From positions 1 through 21,061 of the forward strand of contig CAZWRF010000011.1 in the NCBI GenBank assembly GCA_964636095.1: 21,061 nucleotides of DNA, in the 5' to 3' direction. Shown piece after piece: positions 1 to 6,778 of this stretch; positions within the stretch are counted from its first letter, which is position 1, and every line of letters begins with the position of its first letter. Position numbers and translations under genes: made by a program. This DNA is from CAZWRF01 sp964636095. GTDB lineage: Bacteria > Patescibacteriota > Minisyncoccia > JAHISW01 > Tagabacteraceae. Under the pieces are notes generated by a model that was given only the letters and a program-made list of their open reading frames with translations, was not told the DNA's origin and did not search any database.

Positions 1-92
1 ATATGATGAAAGAATTGAAGTGGAGAGAAAAGCAAAAGCTTGTGGTTCATCGTTCCGGCAAAAAAATAATCATTGAGGATTGGAGAAAATAA
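1..92 (+). CDS. C-terminal fragment of an unknown protein (partial at left edge)
   Basis: A reading frame open to the left edge of the window ends in TAA at 90-92. The visible part is about 29 residues, very basic, and ends IIIEDWRK. ATG codons at 3 and 6 are probably internal, since a 29-residue gene starting exactly at the edge is unlikely. Nothing in it identifies a family. The 77 bases after it, up to 169, hold only the promoter of the next gene. It could also be chance open frame. Confidence 0.35.
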   Translation, partial: MMKELKWREKQKLVVHRSGKKIIIEDWRK

Positions 93-152
93 ATTCATGA
101 AAAACGAAACCGATGAATTTTCTAAAAGATTACTATAAATAAAGCCGGGTTT

Positions 153-161
153 TGCTATAAT
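153..161 (+). promoter_or_regulatory. Extended -10 promoter of the EamA gene
   Basis: TGC followed by a perfect TATAAT (156-161) lies 8 bases before the ATG at 170, with no Shine-Dalgarno sequence between. Transcription would begin about at the A of the start codon, so the mRNA is predicted to be leaderless. No convincing -35 box is seen 17 bases upstream, as is usual for extended -10 promoters. Confidence 0.6.
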
Positions 162-169
162 AAAACATT

Positions 170-589
170 ATGTGGGTAGTTTACGCGTTTTTGTCCGCCA
201 TTACTGCGGCCTTGGTAGCCGTCTTCGGAAAGCTAGGCCTTAAGGAAATTGATTCCGTTTTGGCCACCACTTTGCGCTCCATCATTATGATGGTTTTTCT
301 CGTTTTAACGGCTTTCTTTCTCGGCAAGTTCAGAAACTTTTCTCTCTCCTCTCTCGGTACCCGCACAAGCCTTCTCATAATAGCGGCCGGGGTTTGCGGA
401 GCCATGTCCTGGCTTTTTTATTTTCTGGCTCTAAAATACGGCCTGGCCACTCACGTTGTGGCCATAGACCGGCTTAGTATAATATTTGTGCTCGTCTTTG
501 CCGCCCTGTTTTTGGGTGAGGGCGTAGGCTGGAAGATGGTTGTCGGAGGAGTTCTCATGGCCGCCGGCGCTATTTTGATATCGCTATGA
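170..589 (+). CDS. EamA/DMT-family small transporter (half-size)
   Basis: A 139-residue, almost wholly hydrophobic protein with about five predicted membrane helices, matching one EamA repeat of the drug/metabolite transporter superfamily. The helix 1-2 region carries the typical AFGKLGLKEIDS stretch, and the last helices read LFLGEGVGWKMVVGGVLMAAG, the usual C-terminal signature of an EamA repeat. Classical members have two repeats and about 300 residues; one-repeat members are thought to work as dimers. The substrate cannot be told. It stands alone on the plus strand, starts at an ATG right after an extended -10 box, stops with TGA and runs directly into a terminator shared with the convergent gene cluster. 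Confidence 0.85.
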   Translation: MWVVYAFLSAITAALVAVFGKLGLKEIDSVLATTLRSIIMMVFLVLTAFFLGKFRNFSLSSLGTRTSLLIIAAGVCGAMSWLFYFLALKYGLATHVVAIDRLSIIFVLVFAALFLGEGVGWKMVVGGVLMAAGAILISL

Positions 590-614
590 AAAAACCGCCC
601 GTTGGGCGGTTTTT
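590..614. terminator. Bidirectional Rho-independent terminator
   Basis: Six-base GC stem CCGCCC (595-600) / GGGCGG (604-609) with loop GTT, extended by A-T pairs from AAAAA (590-594) and TTTTT (610-614). It starts at the last base of the EamA stop codon and lies 23 bases past the stop of the minus-strand zinc-ribbon gene, so it can serve both convergent transcripts. Confidence 0.85.
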
Positions 615-637
615 GTTTTCGGCTTTTGCGCCAATTT

Positions 638-856
638 TTAGTTGTGCTCGCCCATAAACTCATGGCCGCAATCGTTGCATTTTTTCACGTAGTCAAAGTT
701 TTCAACGGGCTCCGTGTTGGAGCTGCCGCACTTGGGGCACACAGAAAATCTGGCACCACAGGCGCATATATGTATATCGTCCCATTCAAAAAATTTGTTA
801 TCTTTGCTTCCGCACTTTGGACACTCGACCGGCTCCATTTTTTTATTCATCTTCAT
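638..856 (-). CDS. Small zinc-ribbon protein
   Basis: A 72-residue protein with eight cysteines, seven of them in four knuckles: CPKC (12-15), CAC (32-34), CPKC (40-43) and CNDC (61-64). This spacing suggests two small zinc ribbons, as in many CPR zinc-ribbon proteins that may bind nucleic acid or act as structural adaptors; the role is unknown. The start at 856 is favoured because AAGGAGG (869-863) lies 6 bases before it, although it overlaps the preceding gene by 14 bases. ATGs at 850 and 838 are alternatives. It is the last gene of the leftward block and is followed by the terminator at 590-614. Confidence 0.75.
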   Translation of the reverse strand: MKMNKKMEPVECPKCGSKDNKFFEWDDIHICACGARFSVCPKCGSSNTEPVENFDYVKKCNDCGHEFMGEHN

Positions 857-1409
857 CCAGCGCCTCCTTCAATTTTTTCTCCAGCGCGAAAGCCACAAGC
901 TTCCTCGCTTCTTTTTCCGTACTTGCCTTGCCGGCCAGAACACAGCCCCACATACCGTCGTTTTTCCTTCTCCCCCACTCCAATATGAAAGAGCAGCCCA
1001 TTGGCCAACAGGTTTTTATATTTTTGCCTACCAGCTTATCTGCCACATAAAAATCAAATGAACCATTTTCGGCATAAACGAAAACCGGAAGATAGTACCT
1101 CGTTTTTACAAAGTTAATCACTTTGTCCAGTTCTTTTCTATGCCCGCCGTTCTTGTAGAAAGGAATGTACACAGCAATACCGCCCTTTAAAGAATTTGTT
1201 TTTATGCATCTTTCCACGATTCTTAGCTCTTCCTCGCCGGAAACAAAATACACTTCGTCCAAAAACAAAATACTTTTTCCCTTGTTTTTCTCCGCAAACT
1301 TATCCAGTTTCCTGTCAGCCCATTTATTTATCCGAGCGCTTCCAAAACATACGGCAATAGAAACAGCCAAAATAAAAGTAATCAGGAAAGTTTCTTTTTT
1401 ATTTTTCAA
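843..1409 (-). CDS. Membrane-anchored or secreted protein of unknown function
   Basis: 188 residues starting with a lysine-rich MKNKKET and a hydrophobic helix at about 7-24, so a signal anchor or signal peptide. The rest is soluble, mixed alpha/beta, with a strand ILFLDEVYFVSG and basic helices; cysteines lie in CWPMGC (137-142) and near residue 154, after WGRRKNDGM. No family is recognised. The start codon is TTG, supported by AAAGGAGGAG ending about 4-6 bases upstream (core 1421-1416). It overlaps the zinc-ribbon gene by 14 bases in another frame, so the two are probably translated together. The histidine kinase gene ends 37 bases upstream, so it may share that transcript. Confidence 0.65.
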   Translation of the reverse strand: MKNKKETFLITFILAVSIAVCFGSARINKWADRKLDKFAEKNKGKSILFLDEVYFVSGEEELRIVERCIKTNSLKGGIAVYIPFYKNGGHRKELDKVINFVKTRYYLPVFVYAENGSFDFYVADKLVGKNIKTCWPMGCSFILEWGRRKNDGMWGCVLAGKASTEKEARKLVAFALEKKLKEALDEDE

Positions 1410-1415
1410 AATACT

Positions 1416-1423
1416 CCTCCTTT
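1416..1423 (-). promoter_or_regulatory. Strong ribosome-binding site for a TTG start
   Basis: Minus-strand AAAGGAGG lies 6 bases before the TTG at 1409-1407. It is what decides this start, because no ATG lies near the hydrophobic N-terminus. Confidence 0.7.
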
Positions 1424-1446
1424 CTGTTTCTGATCCTTCTTATTTT

Positions 1447-2817
1447 TTAATTGTCAGGGAGCGAAAAGTCAAGCGGTATGGAAAACCAAAAAGTGCTGCC
1501 CTTGCCCTCTTTCGAAACAAAGCCTATCCCAAAGCCGCATTTGTCCGCCAAAAGCTTTATAAAATAAAGACCCAGTCCCGTGCCTTCCAGTGACTCTTCC
1601 CCTTCCGCGTTGGACGCCCTGAAAAACCGGCTAAACACTCTTCCCTGCTCGCTTGCGGGTATACCAATACCGCTGTCGATAACGGCTACGCGAATGTTTT
1701 CCTTTTCTTTTGAAACTTCAATCTTTATCTTGCCGCCGTTTGGAGTATATTTTACGGCGTTTGAAAGAAGGTTTAAAAGAATCTGCCTTGTTAAAACAGA
1801 GTCTATATTTACCCGAGGTAAAGACGCGGGCATTTTCTTTTCAACCGTTATTGATTTTTTATTCACTTCCTTTACGATTTCTCCGGCCGCTTCCTCAGTC
1901 AGAGAAACAAGATTTGAGGAGCCTGTGTTTATTTTCAGGCGGCCCGCTTCAATCCGGCCGATATCCAAAAGCAGCTTAACAAGATAGTTCAAGTTGTCCA
2001 CCGAGGAAAGAGCACTTTCCAAGAAACTCTTTTGTTCGCCGTTCAATTTTCCCACTTTTTCTTTTTTTAAAGTTTCCAAATTCCACAGTATCGCCGTTAA
2101 AGGGGTCCTTAGCTGGTGCGACGTCATGGAAACAAAGTCGCTTTTAATCCGGTCCACTTCCTCAAGTGCCCTAACCCGCTGAACCAGAAGCATATTGCCC
2201 AAAAACCACGCGATAAGAAAAACCGCCAAAGTGACAAAGCCCAGTCCTACAATGCTTCTTTCAAGCAAGAGATTGGCATAAACAAGAACTTCATTCTGAG
2301 GAACGCCAATGGCCGCGTAAACAGGCTCTGTTTCGTCCCTTACCTGGAGCGTTTTAAACACAAAGAGCCTTTTAACGCCGTCCTGGCCCGTGATGGTATC
2401 TGTGCCTATTTTTTCCGAAATTATCACCTTCTCCAGTGCTGTCTGCGAAATATTTTTGCCGGCCAATTTTTCATTATCGGGTATTCTTACAAATATGTCG
2501 CCGTCAGCGTCAAAAAGAACAAAAAGAGATCCGCCGGGTAAATCGGCATTTTGCACAAATTCATCCATGTGCGCCGTGAAATAATTCAAGCCGTACTCCA
2601 AATACGGTTCAGTTCCCAAAACGTCCAAAACACGCCTTATGTTTGTTTCGGCTTCGTTGAGTTCGGTTGCTCTTGCCTCAAAATACGAATAAATAAACAG
2701 CGCGTAAAAAGGAATGAGCAGAAGAACAACAAACAACATTAGTCTCCAGCTGAACGGGTCCAAAACAACTCTCAAAAATCGGCTTCTTTTTTTGTTTTTA
2801 GTCTTAGTTTTTTTCAT
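1447..2817 (-). CDS. Membrane sensor histidine kinase (orphan)
   Basis: 456 residues. Basic N-terminus, membrane helix at about 25-45, an extracytoplasmic sensor region of about 140 residues (47-185) resembling a single Cache/PDC-type domain (LFVLFDADGDIFVRIPD), and a second helix at about 187-212. A HisKA domain follows with the phospho-acceptor H234 in SHQLRTPL. The HATPase domain has the N box NAVKYTPN (N353), G1 DSGIGIP (381-387) and G2 GTGLGLYF (412-419). It should autophosphorylate on H234 using ATP and pass phosphate to a response regulator, but none is encoded in this window. It lies downstream of an exporter gene, so the signal may concern the cell envelope or an exported compound; that is inference. 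Confidence 0.93.
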   Translation of the reverse strand: MKKTKTKNKKRSRFLRVVLDPFSWRLMLFVVLLLIPFYALFIYSYFEARATELNEAETNIRRVLDVLGTEPYLEYGLNYFTAHMDEFVQNADLPGGSLFVLFDADGDIFVRIPDNEKLAGKNISQTALEKVIISEKIGTDTITGQDGVKRLFVFKTLQVRDETEPVYAAIGVPQNEVLVYANLLLERSIVGLGFVTLAVFLIAWFLGNMLLVQRVRALEEVDRIKSDFVSMTSHQLRTPLTAILWNLETLKKEKVGKLNGEQKSFLESALSSVDNLNYLVKLLLDIGRIEAGRLKINTGSSNLVSLTEEAAGEIVKEVNKKSITVEKKMPASLPRVNIDSVLTRQILLNLLSNAVKYTPNGGKIKIEVSKEKENIRVAVIDSGIGIPASEQGRVFSRFFRASNAEGEESLEGTGLGLYFIKLLADKCGFGIGFVSKEGKGSTFWFSIPLDFSLPDN

Positions 2818-2830
2818 TGCACTTTAAAAT

Positions 2831-2836
2831 ATTCTA
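2831..2836 (-). promoter_or_regulatory. Possible -10 box for the histidine kinase gene
   Basis: Minus-strand TAGAAT, five of six bases matching TATAAT, 13 bases before the kinase ATG in a 51-base gap after the MFS gene. No clear -35 is seen. It could let the kinase be transcribed apart from the exporter genes. Confidence 0.3.
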
Positions 2837-2868
2837 CTTCCGGCACATCAAGAATCAATGAATGTTTT

Positions 2869-4356
2869 TTATTCGGCGAAAACTTTTTCCGCAGGAACCT
2901 TTTCTTCATTCACTTTTATAAGAAGAGCCGTGACGGCGCCTACAAGAAGGAGAACCGAAGAGACCAAAAAAACGGTTCCATAAGAAGAAATATCGGCCTT
3001 TAGTGTCATTAGCCCTACTGCGCGCTGAAAGTCAACCGGATTTGAAATATGTATAGTACTGTGGCGGACAATATCAACTAACTTGCTTTTGGCGGAGTTT
3101 CGCAAAATGGTACCGAAAACCGCGATACCGAAAGCGCCGGCAATATTTCTCGCAAGCGCCAAAATGGAAGATGCCACGCCCATTTCCTCCGCCGGCACCA
3201 CAGAAGCAATGACATTTGTTCTTTGCGCCATGCCAAATCCCATGCCAAACGCCATAACTGAAAGCGGAATAACAATATCCAGCGGCCCCGAACGCGGGTC
3301 AAGCCAGGAAAAAAGGTAGAGGCCAAAAGAAGCAACAAGCGTGCTTACCGCTATTACATAGCGGGGCTGTACTCTGCCGGTGAGTCTTCCCCCTATCGGC
3401 GCTGCTATCATTATCATAAAAGCCATCGGCATAAAAATATATCCGGTTTGGGTGGCGCTTAGTCCCAAAAATGTTTGGGAGAAGATAGGAATAAGAAATA
3501 TGCTCCCCATCATGCCCATAAAAACTATAAAGTTGTTGCCTAAAGTGTTTGTGAAGGCGGAGATTTTGAAAAATTTGAAATCAACAATAGGTTCGGGGCA
3601 TTTTTTCTCAATGGAAATAAAAACTGAGATGAATACGACAATTGCCACATAGGAAAGGATACTATTTAAAGAAAACCATCCCCAATCCATGCCTTTGTCC
3701 AAAACCAAAACCAGCGAGGATAGAGCGCCTCCTAGAGTAATAGCTCCCCACCAATCGAAAACTCTTGTTTTTTTCTCGGATACCGATTCGCTAATAAAAG
3801 TCATGGCCATAAAAAGACCTATCAGCCCAACCGGCAAATTTATAAGGAAAATGGAGCGCCAGCCGAAAGTATCAATGAGCGGACCGCCTATAAGAGGGCT
3901 GAAAACGCTTGCCGCTGCAAATGAAGACGACCAAATACCCAAAGCCTGTGCCCTCTCTCTGTTATCCCTGAAGGTAACCGCCAAAATGGCCATGGCCGTA
4001 GGATAGTCAGCTGAGCTAGCGACGGCCTGAATAATCCGAAATACTATCATTGAGCCAAGGTTCCATGCCAGACCGGCTAAAACGGATCCAAAAATAAAAA
4101 TAACAAAGCCGAAGATGTATACTTTCTTACGGCCGATGGTGTCTCCCAGCTTGCCCCATACAGGCACAAAAACGGCATTTGCCAAAATGTAGGCGGTAGC
4201 TATCCAACCGGCCGCCGTAATGGTAATTCCAAAATCCCCCATTATTTTAGGAAGGGCCAGGTTAACAACCATTTGGTCCAAACGCCCAAGAAATGTTCCT
4301 ATTATAACGGTGAGAAGAACAAGCCAGCGAAGATTTTTGTTTACTTGTATATCCAT
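2869..4356 (-). CDS. DHA2/EmrB-type MFS multidrug exporter
   Basis: 495 residues, with about 14 predicted membrane helices as in the DHA2 (EmrB/QacA) family of proton-driven drug exporters. Helix 1 has the family pattern LGRLDQMVVNLALPKI. The MFS motif A follows helix 2 as GKLGDTIGRKK (68-78). The helix 5 region has the exporter motif C-like run SPLIGGPLIDTFGWRSIFLI. It overlaps the end of the EmrA-like adaptor gene by 16 bases, so the two are almost certainly one transcriptional and functional unit. The substrate is not predictable. The length is close to that of EmrB (about 510). The start at 4356 is chosen because it places the first helix normally; the ribosome-binding site is weak. Confidence 0.92.
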   Translation of the reverse strand: MDIQVNKNLRWLVLLTVIIGTFLGRLDQMVVNLALPKIMGDFGITITAAGWIATAYILANAVFVPVWGKLGDTIGRKKVYIFGFVIFIFGSVLAGLAWNLGSMIVFRIIQAVASSADYPTAMAILAVTFRDNRERAQALGIWSSSFAAASVFSPLIGGPLIDTFGWRSIFLINLPVGLIGLFMAMTFISESVSEKKTRVFDWWGAITLGGALSSLVLVLDKGMDWGWFSLNSILSYVAIVVFISVFISIEKKCPEPIVDFKFFKISAFTNTLGNNFIVFMGMMGSIFLIPIFSQTFLGLSATQTGYIFMPMAFMIMIAAPIGGRLTGRVQPRYVIAVSTLVASFGLYLFSWLDPRSGPLDIVIPLSVMAFGMGFGMAQRTNVIASVVPAEEMGVASSILALARNIAGAFGIAVFGTILRNSAKSKLVDIVRHSTIHISNPVDFQRAVGLMTLKADISSYGTVFLVSSVLLLVGAVTALLIKVNEEKVPAEKVFAE

Positions 4357-5066
4357 ACCTTTGCCGACATTCCGTCCCGAAGTTCCGGATACTTGTCCGC
4401 GTTAAAGCGGACTTTCACGTCGAACTGCTTCGTTTGTCTTTTGTCCGAAATATTGAAAACAATATCTCCTTCGCGCGAGGAAGGACTTATTTCATCAACA
4501 ACACCCTCGTACTCTTTTGAGCCAAAAGCGTCAACGGTGAATTTTGCTGTTTGGCCAATCCGTATATCGGAAAGTCCTTTGTCCTCTCCAATTTGGGCCA
4601 CAAGTCGCAAATCAGCCGGATTTATCATGGTTACCACCGCTTCTCCGCGGTTGAACAGCTTTCCGGTATTGGCGTTGACCTTTATTACAATGCCGGCAGT
4701 GTTTGTTTTAATAAGCTCGTTGCCGACGCGCGCCACAACGGTGTTTGCGTTTATGGTGTCTCCCTCCCGGACAAATATTTCTTCCAATACACCGGCATTT
4801 TGAGGCGCCAAGTCAATGTGCGGCGCAGAAATTGACGCGCTATCCGTATAAACCCGCCCGTTTGATATTTCAAAGTAAGCCAGACCGGACACGCTTCCTA
4901 CGATTAAAAGAGAAACAAGAGCAGAAAGCACCCACATGTTGCCCGTAAGGCGTTTTATGGCTTTTTCTTCTTTTTTCACTTCTTTTAAAATCTTTTTTTC
5001 TTCCCTAAGAATTTCTTTTTCTTCCTCAACAACGGTGTCTATTGAATTTTTTTCCTTATTTCCCAT
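4341..5066 (-). CDS. EmrA/HlyD-like membrane adaptor lacking the alpha-hairpin
   Basis: 241 residues. A highly charged, probably coiled-coil cytoplasmic segment (about 12-42, rich in E and K), one membrane helix (about 44-66), then an extracytoplasmic adaptor part: a biotinyl-lipoyl-like domain (about 78-150, AGVLEEIFVREGDTI and the matching second half TAGIVIKVNANTGKLF) and a beta-barrel (about 153-240). In EmrA or HlyD a long coiled-coil hairpin separates the two lipoyl halves and reaches TolC; here they are joined by only about 10 residues. This fits a cell with no TolC-type channel. It sits 9 bases after the larger adaptor gene and overlaps the MFS exporter gene. Confidence 0.85.
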   Translation of the reverse strand: MGNKEKNSIDTVVEEEKEILREEKKILKEVKKEEKAIKRLTGNMWVLSALVSLLIVGSVSGLAYFEISNGRVYTDSASISAPHIDLAPQNAGVLEEIFVREGDTINANTVVARVGNELIKTNTAGIVIKVNANTGKLFNRGEAVVTMINPADLRLVAQIGEDKGLSDIRIGQTAKFTVDAFGSKEYEGVVDEISPSSREGDIVFNISDKRQTKQFDVKVRFNADKYPELRDGMSAKVWIYK

Positions 5067-5075
5067 GATAATTTT

Positions 5076-6662
5076 TTACCGAATACTTCCAAAATTTATA
5101 ATTTTCTCTCCCAAAGAAAGCCCCGTCAAAATTTCCACATACCCGCTTTTTCCTTTTATTCCGGTTTCAACCTTTTTTTCAACGGGTGAGGAACCGCTTG
5201 TGTCGACAAGCACAAATTTTTCATTGCCGCGGGTAATTATAGCCCCCGCGGGCACAGCAAGGGCATCTTTATGAATAGCTGTGGCTACAGCCACATTAGC
5301 AGTCATTCCGGATTTTATTCTGTCATCTTCATTTTCAAACTGCAAAATAATTTTGTAAGCGTTCACGCCATCAACAACGGTCTCCGCCGGATCAATGGAT
5401 ATCACCTCAGCGTCAAAAATCTGGCCCCGGCTGTAAGTATCCAGCGTAATCTCCGCCTTGTCGCCCACCTTAATCTTAGCAATATCCGCTTCGGAAATAA
5501 AAGATTCCACCTCAAACTTTGCATCGGAAATAAGGGAAACAATGGGCGTATTCGGAGGCACCGCTTCTCCGACGCTTAAATCGGATACTGAAACAACGCC
5601 GGCAAAAGGAGCTGAAATTATAGTCTTAGCTATTTGCACCCGGACACCATCAATACCGGCTTGAGCAGATTTTACCCTTGCCTCTTGTTCTTTTATTTGT
5701 TCGGATGTAGCGCCGACCTTCTTTAAGGTAAGGCTATCCTCAGCAGTGGAAATAGCGTTTTCATTGGCCACTTTTTGTGAAGAAATGGACTGTATGGCTC
5801 CGGAAACTGCCGTAATTGAAGCATTTATTCCGGCGCTTTGAACGCTTAGGTTTGCCGATTCAGCCGAGGTTAAATCTCCGGTGACAGGTACAGAGTCAAG
5901 CGCCTGCTTGACCTTTTTTAATGCAAACAAGGTCTCGGAAAGAGCCAAATCCACGCTGGAGTAAAGAGGATTTTCCGCCGCCGCTTTCACCGCGCCGAAA
6001 GCTCCCCCTTCAAGCTTACTTAAAGGGTCAGATGTCCATCTACCGGCATCATCGGCGCCAAGCATATATTTTACGGCTGCCTCTTTTGCGTCGGCAATTT
6101 TCTGCCCCGTTTGGTCGTTGGCAGAAAAATGAGCGTATTGTATATCGGTAACGGTAAGAATGGCTGATTTGCCCGAATCAGCGGCTCCCTGGAGCGTGGT
6201 CAATGCTTTACTGTAAACTCCGTCCAGGTCCGCCTGAGCCTTGGCCTGTGCGTTTTGCAAATTTGTCTGAGCCGCCTGAATTTCTTCCGGCAACGAACCC
6301 TTTTTCAGCTCTTCAAGCCTTGCCTCTTCCATTTCAAGACCGGCTTCCGCCTGAAGCTCCTGGACTCTTAAGTCGGCGTTTCCCAGGGCAACAAGTGTTT
6401 CTCCTTTATAAACTTTGTCGCCGGATTTTACATAAATTCCGGAAACTTTTCCGCCTTTTTCAAAGCTTAAGGCCACACTTTCGCCCGGCTTTACTTTCCC
6501 GCCGGCTTCCACTTCCTGGCTTAGCGTCATTTTTTGCACTTCCGCTATGTTTTCAAACCCGCTTGAAGAAGAACGAATTCGCAAAAAAGCATAAACGCCG
6601 ATAACAGCGGAAGCAACAATAGCCACAATAATGATAAAAATCGGTCTTTTAATTATATTCAT
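5076..6662 (-). CDS. MacA/HlyD-family membrane-fusion protein with an extra-long hairpin
   Basis: 528 residues. Membrane anchor at about 8-27; first half-lipoyl at about 57-95 (GGKVSGIYVKSGDKVYKGET); a helical hairpin of about 250 residues (96-346, rich in A, E, Q and K); second half-lipoyl at about 350-378 (ISAPFAGVVSVSDLSVGEAV); beta-barrel at about 382-455; and a membrane-proximal domain at the C-terminus. The hairpin is longer than in typical MacA proteins and seems to hold an extra helical insert at about 150-265. MacA normally works with the ABC transporter MacB, which is absent here; the neighbours are ftsEX and an EmrAB-like pair. The ATG has no ribosome-binding site but a good promoter lies just upstream. 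Confidence 0.88.
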   Translation of the reverse strand: MNIIKRPIFIIIVAIVASAVIGVYAFLRIRSSSSGFENIAEVQKMTLSQEVEAGGKVKPGESVALSFEKGGKVSGIYVKSGDKVYKGETLVALGNADLRVQELQAEAGLEMEEARLEELKKGSLPEEIQAAQTNLQNAQAKAQADLDGVYSKALTTLQGAADSGKSAILTVTDIQYAHFSANDQTGQKIADAKEAAVKYMLGADDAGRWTSDPLSKLEGGAFGAVKAAAENPLYSSVDLALSETLFALKKVKQALDSVPVTGDLTSAESANLSVQSAGINASITAVSGAIQSISSQKVANENAISTAEDSLTLKKVGATSEQIKEQEARVKSAQAGIDGVRVQIAKTIISAPFAGVVSVSDLSVGEAVPPNTPIVSLISDAKFEVESFISEADIAKIKVGDKAEITLDTYSRGQIFDAEVISIDPAETVVDGVNAYKIILQFENEDDRIKSGMTANVAVATAIHKDALAVPAGAIITRGNEKFVLVDTSGSSPVEKKVETGIKGKSGYVEILTGLSLGEKIINFGSIR

Positions 6663-6678
6663 ATTTTTATTTTCTATT

Positions 6679-6707
6679 ATTATTTAACAAATCAAACGTT
6701 GTGTCAA
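6679..6707 (-). promoter_or_regulatory. Sigma70-type promoter of the efflux block
   Basis: Minus-strand TTGACA, a perfect -35 (6707-6702), a 17-base spacer, then AATAAT (6684-6679, five of six to TATAAT). The expected start site is about 10 bases before the ATG at 6662. It is the best -35/-10 pair seen in the window and would drive the adaptor-exporter genes, possibly to the zinc-ribbon gene. Confidence 0.6.
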
Positions 6708-6713
6708 TGCTAA

Positions 6714-6739
6714 ATAAAAACCCGACCATATCGGAGTTT
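6714..6739 (-). terminator. Weak terminator after ftsX
   Basis: On the minus strand a short stem CCGA (6734-6731) / TCGG (6725-6722), extended by a wobble pair, a mismatch and A-T pairs, is followed by a T-rich run (6720-6712). The short stem makes it a weak candidate, but it sits between the ftsX stop and the next promoter, where one is expected. Confidence 0.4.
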
Positions 6740-6774
6740 GAAAATTGATAATTGAAAATTGAAAATTGAAAATT
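6740..6774. repeat. Five tandem 7-bp units (GAAAATT)
   Basis: Five head-to-tail 7-bp units: four are exactly GAAAATT and the second is GATAATT. They lie directly after the ftsX stop codon. Similar but less regular AATTTTCAA-type sequence fills the prfB-ftsE gap at 8401-8515. The function is unknown. Confidence 0.8.
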
Positions 6775-6778
6775 TGAG

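Noticed and set aside
602..1061. Plus-strand frames opposite the zinc-ribbon and 188-aa genes
   Set aside because: They are mirror images of the minus-strand genes, rich in P, F, S and H, without a ribosome-binding site or family likeness.
1447..4356. Response regulator gene expected beside the histidine kinase
   Set aside because: No frame in the block shows receiver-domain acidic pocket or K-P motifs; the neighbours are transporter, unknown and zinc-ribbon genes.
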